The translations under genes were made by a program, and so were the position numbers. DNA of 24,099 nucleotides, from positions 1 to 24,099 of the forward strand of contig NZDU01000023.1 of NCBI GenBank assembly GCA_002688875.1, given 5' to 3'. This stretch comes from Candidatus Pacearchaeota archaeon (GTDB taxonomy: Archaea; Nanobdellota; Nanobdellia; Pacearchaeales; GW2011-AR1). The notes beneath the pieces were generated by a model. That model had not been told where the DNA came from. It made no database searches and saw only the letters and a list, made by a program, of their open reading frames with translations. Below are positions 22,301 to 24,099 of the stretch, one piece after another (positions within the stretch are counted from its first letter, which is position 1; each line of letters opens with the position of its first letter).

Positions 22301-22450
22301 TTTCCGAGTAATATTCTGGGAAGGGATTCATTAGCTGCGAATGTTAAAAATGGTAGAATTGTGTTTGTTGATGATGCAAAGGTTAATGATCATACTAATG
22401 AATTGAATGGGTTGATATTTGATGGGGTGAGGTTTTTTAAAGGTTCTTAG
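16310..22450 (+). CDS. Giant secreted protein with prion-like and TPR-like regions
   Basis: A 2046-residue protein of unknown function. A Sec signal peptide (1-24, ending GMVLG|Q) leads into an Asn/Tyr/Ser/Gly-rich low-complexity stretch (about 25-165). A folded region begins near QCIAGQDLILQIAPGGCSPP. TPR-like helices occur at about 574-655 (YYDRAISEYEQLAELYPNER, FYTRLIREYPDSSAAQSA). A cysteine-rich core follows at about 1330-1465 (CDPVICPASRCDYGG, GIAGSLLLCLPNY, HAGLDNYVSILNSTVQCLN), with more helical repeats near 1795-1850 and an acidic tail holding a duplicated segment. There is no C-terminal membrane helix. I have the impression that the cysteine-rich core recurs in DPANN genomes, but cannot verify this. 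Its position after the pilin-like gene suggests that the two are exported and assemble together. GGAG 13 bases upstream may serve as a weak binding site. Confidence 0.88.
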   Translation: MRMNKKFGMLFVFVLLVGVGMVLGQSTYSGGYGGYDRSSNYNPWGFQSSGSNYNSNSPYSSNSFYDGNRNTNANNPSNNPLQRSDRDLRNDPFYNNNRQGNDPYNNRFSSNYNSQYPDYYNRQGNGYNTFGGSSLGNSYNPQFGAPRYSGFQYNNPAQYWSGYGSSQCIAGQDLILQIAPGGCSPPVVRSDLLEEQNVPVFCKVSAVQVNPLIDISRVRSLRFSGEYPEGISGVSYYPARAAIGGKQVFSESIVEDNLGYLVVVLSRQANEETMPDFLAGNVTAVVDYSSEGAFGIGDSSFYLNEISDGEWARDYRDYGFWNGKGYVRVESIDQNVVNVAIYNDFNSIAGKVSLREGQTSRDVHLNGFYCAAGMRVKVERIGFPVDSALLQVNDEQIWVAKGDRILNNRCRVVDLESDGAGGKVEVRCSGEDPLKLSLVPGKAVLSYDGNEFVDVKIGGRIGENTFLAYIGEDVDNKRYSVLVKDGSSSSESDFRGKDVSSVVRGSIDEGMNVEKIKKESKRAIDRHYKRKGLDSVEVSVVVEGKEGFGAKLDEVSIAKDRDFSADGLSDREVLGKEYYDRAISEYEQLAELYPNERREFVQDDSYAALGLLHSAQMSRNFHFDGKAHEFYTRLIREYPDSSAAQSARVENSNLLKYDTSNSAGSIRVFGVHYYVNLLDFKKPDSGSLSAVLVIDGEERVIGLNEISTINRDKFVHNFKVTRIDENYVDVEYEKSGDSLDRSVVRRKRLTTQNNQEVFEGINVRLQRINLNKQVKLTLLSGNYGSRTESSFNFGIGIEKRAIKINPELAKDAIASNLDSIRDIQNINDKLGTVVSGLKGACFATSAMLTLKSTLSGGADSLARGILMTNSGGWNEKCEQLVDDGVYSTVHQCLLDKSGEIDKDVGIYANEVERTNNIIRGLNEKHKEKEGGIFGDTRVNTNKVKEEYKGIFENWCKGQSGSVRLPGKDEVNVKLGEGDDSVCGWESLTHEQRRDIMTLRNSKNVGGSDVFGEVMNRDLGKTLLNAKNFHDENEDRIKSDEIAKDQNLGIKTTDPFGDSVTPGFIKTVTTSDSDHKVYGNFSKGDKLVRVFIPKEKTLSGGDVYKITDTAGNEGVLREIGGKQVMVEMVISSGDNYFVPKQDGRVYQIDGRKVSKEGSDEVRRYMSRVGMDKIKQSDKKAYENRMRHPDKLRVRYFERAPYTGLPSEVPFDIEDGWYVEMTYVLSGFGKPYDESGRVTNFYICNVGENGMIEFKQSADDVCRFYNVVNPDVSFPGLSGSESLRLVNEARQAIQDAARQHGKERVTINGHGFETGKSFGGEAGRCTDFMSVSDCTLMFNVCDPVICPASRCDYGGKYRVDNVIQSGIAGSLLLCLPNYKEGVGVPICLSGVHAGLDNYVSILNSTVQCLNESIETGRNIGICDEIKSIYLCEFFWRQAAPLTQVALPSLFGSGSHGGGEYLTTQTAWDNTQSAITYYRDVYATNSFQAFANRKSELAGTNYGGANICQGFVSGNFGLGGGSFVSALLEPDSPSQFSGWISEIPLSTATVPPTSHYKVYYHIFAGNDIGVQYSVYLKDLPNFAGVNSIGFQNVDSGYINRGSQVDEARDFVAASGFKQLCINVNGKEECGFGQVTTSYAINSLTEGFVAEQAKQKVISEKNCVAGTPNIGSLVTPNIQSGVEEFLNPQLYNQGIIRVCSSQNPGISVLPSGEYDTTNSKYSKWQEVGYCDDPLIKCWMDTDSVREVIRDEGLEQQVLDNVDLSRINSKGFWTYEESRGSGDLAEDGIRDLVISEEDDRVSIEDKIKEIEMVLRDLTDFGITNTHRARGHYLLGRLYTKIAEELWKKRSRGENIGDDFSVYASADEDFTYEEYLKGYGELPLGDGSEGSFKEDTGIGNEELDERYSSDSEEDFLAGESEIVNEGGGSFKEDTGIGNDELDSWEGVEGRGGGSGGKIESGYHLDGNKILAKGGEYTEYKINQGLKNADGSVRYRIYYDEPITFPSNILGRDSLAANVKNGRIVFVDDAKVNDHTNELNGLIFDGVRFFKGS
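21960..22117 (+). repeat. Duplicated segment coding SFKEDTGIGN(E/D)ELD
   Basis: 21960-22003 and 22074-22117 are near-identical 44-base copies 114 bases apart, in frame, and each encodes SFKEDTGIGN followed by EELD or DELD. They lie in the acidic tail of the giant protein and mark a recent internal duplication. Confidence 0.88.
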
Positions 22451-22498
22451 AAATTTTAGTAAAATATTAAATAATCTTCGATATGTTGACCAAAACAA

Positions 22499-22508
22499 TT
22501 AAAATAAT
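22499..22508 (+). promoter_or_regulatory. Possible TATA box for the membrane protein at 22526
   Basis: TTAAAATAAT is centred about 22.5 bases before the ATG at 22526; AT-rich surroundings make it less distinct than others. Confidence 0.4.
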
Positions 22509-22525
22509 AATGTTTATGTTGTAAT

Positions 22526-23059
22526 ATGTTCCTAGAAATTCCCATTGTTATAATAATAAATGCATTTATAACTGGTGTATTTACAAAAGCGGCGGATCTT
22601 TTTGTTGAACATGGATATAAATCTTCAACTACTGTAAAGATACTTCTTGGAATAGCTTGGGGATTTTTTGGGTCTTTAGTGGTTATTGGTAGTCCTCTTT
22701 TGGGGGCATTTTATTTTGCGATACTTTTAAGTTGGATAATCAGGTATAAATTAGATTTTTATAATCATGGAATTGGTGGTGCGTTAATCCTTTTAACAAT
22801 ATTTTATGTACGGCCGGCAGGTGAATTGGTGACTTTAATATTAGTTCCGACTTTGATTCTGTTTACTGTATTTGGTGTCCTTTCAAGAGAACATAAGATG
22901 AAAAAGAAATTATCTTGGTTTCATAGATATAATATTTATTCTTTTATTTATTTAGCAATTTTAGCTAGTTTTTATTCAGAAGTTTGGATTGTTTTTATTG
23001 CTTCTTTAGCTAATGTTTTTGGATATCATGGCATTAGATATTTTTTTAAAGAAAAGTGA
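22526..23059 (+). CDS. Multi-pass membrane protein, function unknown
   Basis: A 177-residue hydrophobic protein with about five membrane helices (roughly 4-22, 38-58, 59-73, 83-115 as one or two helices, and 136-170 as two helices). A polar loop GVLSREHKMKKKLSWFHRYN (117-136) lies on the cytoplasmic side by the positive-inside rule. The glycine-rich stretch GIAWGFFGSLVVIGSPLLG and NHGIGGALILL suggest tight helix packing. I do not recognise a family and see no catalytic motif. Strand bias is weaker than in the preceding giant gene. A T6 run immediately after the stop probably terminates it. Confidence 0.75.
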   Translation: MFLEIPIVIIINAFITGVFTKAADLFVEHGYKSSTTVKILLGIAWGFFGSLVVIGSPLLGAFYFAILLSWIIRYKLDFYNHGIGGALILLTIFYVRPAGELVTLILVPTLILFTVFGVLSREHKMKKKLSWFHRYNIYSFIYLAILASFYSEVWIVFIASLANVFGYHGIRYFFKEK

Positions 23060-23065
23060 TTTTTT
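23060..23065 (+). terminator. T-run terminator after the membrane protein gene
   Basis: Six consecutive T residues begin at the base after the stop codon, in line with simple T-rich archaeal termination. No stable hairpin is seen. Confidence 0.4.
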
Positions 23066-23072
23066 AGAATTT

Positions 23073-23090
23073 AATGCGGGGAAGAAGATT
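23073..23090 (-). repeat. 18-base copy of the tRNA-Leu 3' end
   Basis: This stretch is the exact reverse complement of 23966-23983, which spans part of the T-loop, the T-stem 3' strand, the acceptor 3' strand, the discriminator and two further bases of tRNA-Leu. On the minus strand it directly follows and slightly overlaps the stop codon of the LAGLIDADG gene. It may be an attachment-site remnant or a leftover of a tRNA gene copy. Confidence 0.88.
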
Positions 23091-23802
23091 AGTAAGTAAA
23101 TCTGTTCAATAAAAGTTTTGACATTTTTTTATTGTTTATTAGTTCTGCTAATAGTTCTATTTTTTCTTTTTTAAAATAGAATCCATAATACTCTTTATTA
23201 TATTTTTTGTAAATCCATTTATCTATAAGAACCTTGATTCCTAATTCATTAAAGATTTTGATAAGATCTTTCCATAAGTTTTTGCTTGATGTTGATAATC
23301 CGAATCCTTTTCTCCTTTTGCCTCCTTCTGTCATCATTATTCCTGATAAAAATGAGGCTTTTATTTTATAATCTGAATTTCTTATGAATCCTGGAATGTA
23401 AACTATGTTACTTTTATTTCCTGTTGGTATCTCAAATGTTTGATTCAATAGATTGTGTATGGCTTTGCTATCCATGTATATTGCATGAGTTAGTTTTCTT
23501 CCTTCTCTTGGTTTTATTTTTTTTATATTAAAGCTTCTGTTAAATATATTAATGCAAATTTCTTGAATAAATTCTAGAAGTTTTTTGTCTGATAATTCTA
23601 TGATTATTTGTTTTTTGTCTTTTTTCAGATGACCATCTCCAATGATTGTTGCAATAAAGAAAGATAATTCTTCTGATAGGATTAATGGGATTGTTGTTTC
23701 TTTTGATGGGCCAAATTTGGCTTTGACTATAATTGAATCTTGATTTACCTTAATTGTTTTTAGATCTTCTTGTGATTTGAGAATATTATCATTTAGGTTC
23801 AT
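23089..23802 (-). CDS. LAGLIDADG-type homing endonuclease-like protein
   Basis: A free-standing 237-residue protein with two LAGLIDADG motifs, FFIATIIGDG (48-57, Asp56) and FLSGIMMTEG (151-160, Glu159). It is therefore a single-chain, two-motif enzyme in which both metal-binding acidic residues are kept. Between them, TGNKSNIVYIPGFI matches the usual sequence before the second motif. Such proteins cut long DNA sites and copy their own gene, or act as intron maturases. No intron or intein surrounds it. A TTTATAAA box is centred 24.5 bases before the ATG. C exceeds G on the plus strand (15 to 7 in 23281-23340), opposite to core genes, in keeping with acquisition. Its 3' end merges with a tRNA-Leu fragment. 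Confidence 0.88.
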   Translation of the reverse strand: MNLNDNILKSQEDLKTIKVNQDSIIVKAKFGPSKETTIPLILSEELSFFIATIIGDGHLKKDKKQIIIELSDKKLLEFIQEICINIFNRSFNIKKIKPREGRKLTHAIYMDSKAIHNLLNQTFEIPTGNKSNIVYIPGFIRNSDYKIKASFLSGIMMTEGGKRRKGFGLSTSSKNLWKDLIKIFNELGIKVLIDKWIYKKYNKEYYGFYFKKEKIELLAELINNKKMSKLLLNRFTY

Positions 23803-23822
23803 GTTATTTTAATGAAGTTAGA

Positions 23823-23830
23823 TTTATAAA
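23823..23830 (-). promoter_or_regulatory. TATA box for the LAGLIDADG gene
   Basis: TTTATAAA (self-complementary) is centred 24.5 bases before the ATG at 23802 (minus strand). Confidence 0.6.
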
Positions 23831-23866
23831 AGTTTCGTTGCCTAGCCTATTACCTTATTAGTTAGG

Positions 23867-23874
23867 TTTTTATA
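23867..23874 (+). promoter_or_regulatory. TATA box for tRNA-Leu
   Basis: TTTTTATA is centred about 27.5 bases before the tRNA 5' end, the same spacing as for the other two tRNA genes. Confidence 0.5.
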
Positions 23875-23897
23875 GGGAAGATTGCTGGTTTTTCTAT

Positions 23898-23981
23898 GCG
23901 GGGATGCCGGAGCGGTCAAACGGGCTGCGTTTAGGACGCAGTGGCTTAGTGCCTACAGGAGTTCAAATCTTCTTCCCCGCA
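23898..23981 (+). tRNA. tRNA-Leu (anticodon TAG)
   Basis: A class II tRNA of 84 bases: acceptor GCGGGGA/TCCCCGC, D-arm CCG/CGG, anticodon stem CTGCG/CGCAG with loop TTTAGGA, long variable arm with GGC/GCC stem, T-arm AGGAG/CTTCT with loop TTCAAAT, discriminator A. No intron and no encoded CCA. Its 3' end is duplicated in inverse orientation at 23073-23090. Confidence 0.96.
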
Positions 23982-23986
23982 TTTTG

Positions 23987-24012
23987 AGAATTAGTTATTC
24001 TAACATTTTTTT
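23987..24012 (+). terminator. Possible tRNA-Leu terminator
   Basis: A short inverted repeat AGAAT/ATTCT (23987-24001) is followed by a T7 run (24006-24012), just downstream of the tRNA. The hairpin is weak; the T-run is the better evidence. Confidence 0.35.
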
Positions 24013-24030
24013 AAGTTGCGTTAATAGAAG

Positions 24031-24099
24031 TTATCCTGAAGCTTTTTCTTTTTTCTTTTTGTTTTGTATTTCGGCTTCTTTGATTTTGAGGGCTTCTTC
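24031..24099 (-). CDS. C-terminal end of an unknown gene (partial)
   Basis: The last 22 codons of a minus-strand gene run off the window edge. The visible part, EEALKIKEAEIQNKKKKEKA, then Ser-Gly and stop, is a highly charged helical tail of the sort found on archaeal ribosomal and nucleic-acid-binding proteins. No family can be assigned from the tail alone. The long open frame to the edge and the stop just beyond the tRNA-Leu terminator make a real gene likely. Confidence 0.5.
   Translation of the reverse strand, partial: EEALKIKEAEIQNKKKKEKASG

Noticed and set aside
23803..23897. 5' half of a tRNA gene upstream of the LAGLIDADG gene, which would make it an intron-encoded enzyme
   Set aside because: Read on the minus strand, this stretch has no match to the 5' half of tRNA-Leu or to any acceptor or D-arm pattern.

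Overview
The window looks like a chromosomal segment of a small, AT-rich archaeon, most likely a DPANN lineage such as Woesearchaeota or Pacearchaeota. This lineage call is inferred from family content and style, not from a search. Archaeal markers are free-standing Bud32, ribosomal proteins L44e and S3Ae, a GINS subunit, archaeal-type phosphoglycerate mutase (ApgM), SRP54 and FtsY, a class III (pilin-type) signal peptide, and TATA boxes that put transcription starts on or beside the ATG. Genes are packed tightly: convergent neighbours abut with no gap or overlap by a few bases.

Layout. 1-2440: bud32 (minus) and two membrane-anchored, cysteine-rich Kazal-like proteins (plus). A second copy of the bud32 5' end lies beyond the Kazal pair, so the pair appears to sit in an insertion. 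2441-4161: an unknown small protein, a membrane-anchored alpha/beta hydrolase and a small membrane-anchored protein whose TATA box sits inside a long inverted repeat. 4162-7495: srp54 and ftsY (both minus) with a small two-CxxC protein between them. 7578-10049: apgM, an unknown protein and GINS. 10051-11046: a convergent pair of a YwgA/Panacea-like protein and a PIN-domain protein. 11143-13398: tRNA-Thr, then the minus-strand ribosomal group rpl44e, an unknown 112-residue gene, rps3ae and ndk. 13399-13862: a helix-turn-helix (HTH) regulator. Copies of a palindromic repeat occur in the leaders of ndk, rpl44e and this regulator. 13889-22450: tRNA-Val, then a three-gene plus-strand cluster of a small winged-HTH protein, a 663-residue pilin-like surface protein and a 2046-residue secreted protein. 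22526-24099: a multi-pass membrane protein, a LAGLIDADG endonuclease-like gene whose 3' edge carries an 18-base copy of the tRNA-Leu 3' end, tRNA-Leu, and the tail of another gene.

Two systems stand out. The first is the palindromic leader repeat shared by the ribosomal/ndk group and a neighbouring HTH gene, a candidate local regulon. Most other genes here look leaderless, so these leaders are exceptional. The second is the winged-HTH, pilin-like and giant secreted protein operon, which fills a third of the window and looks like a regulated cell-surface assembly. Two further signs of mobility are the bud32 5' duplication and the tRNA-Leu 3' fragment. No rRNA, CRISPR array, transposase or integrase was seen. 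There is no gene-free stretch longer than about 300 bases.
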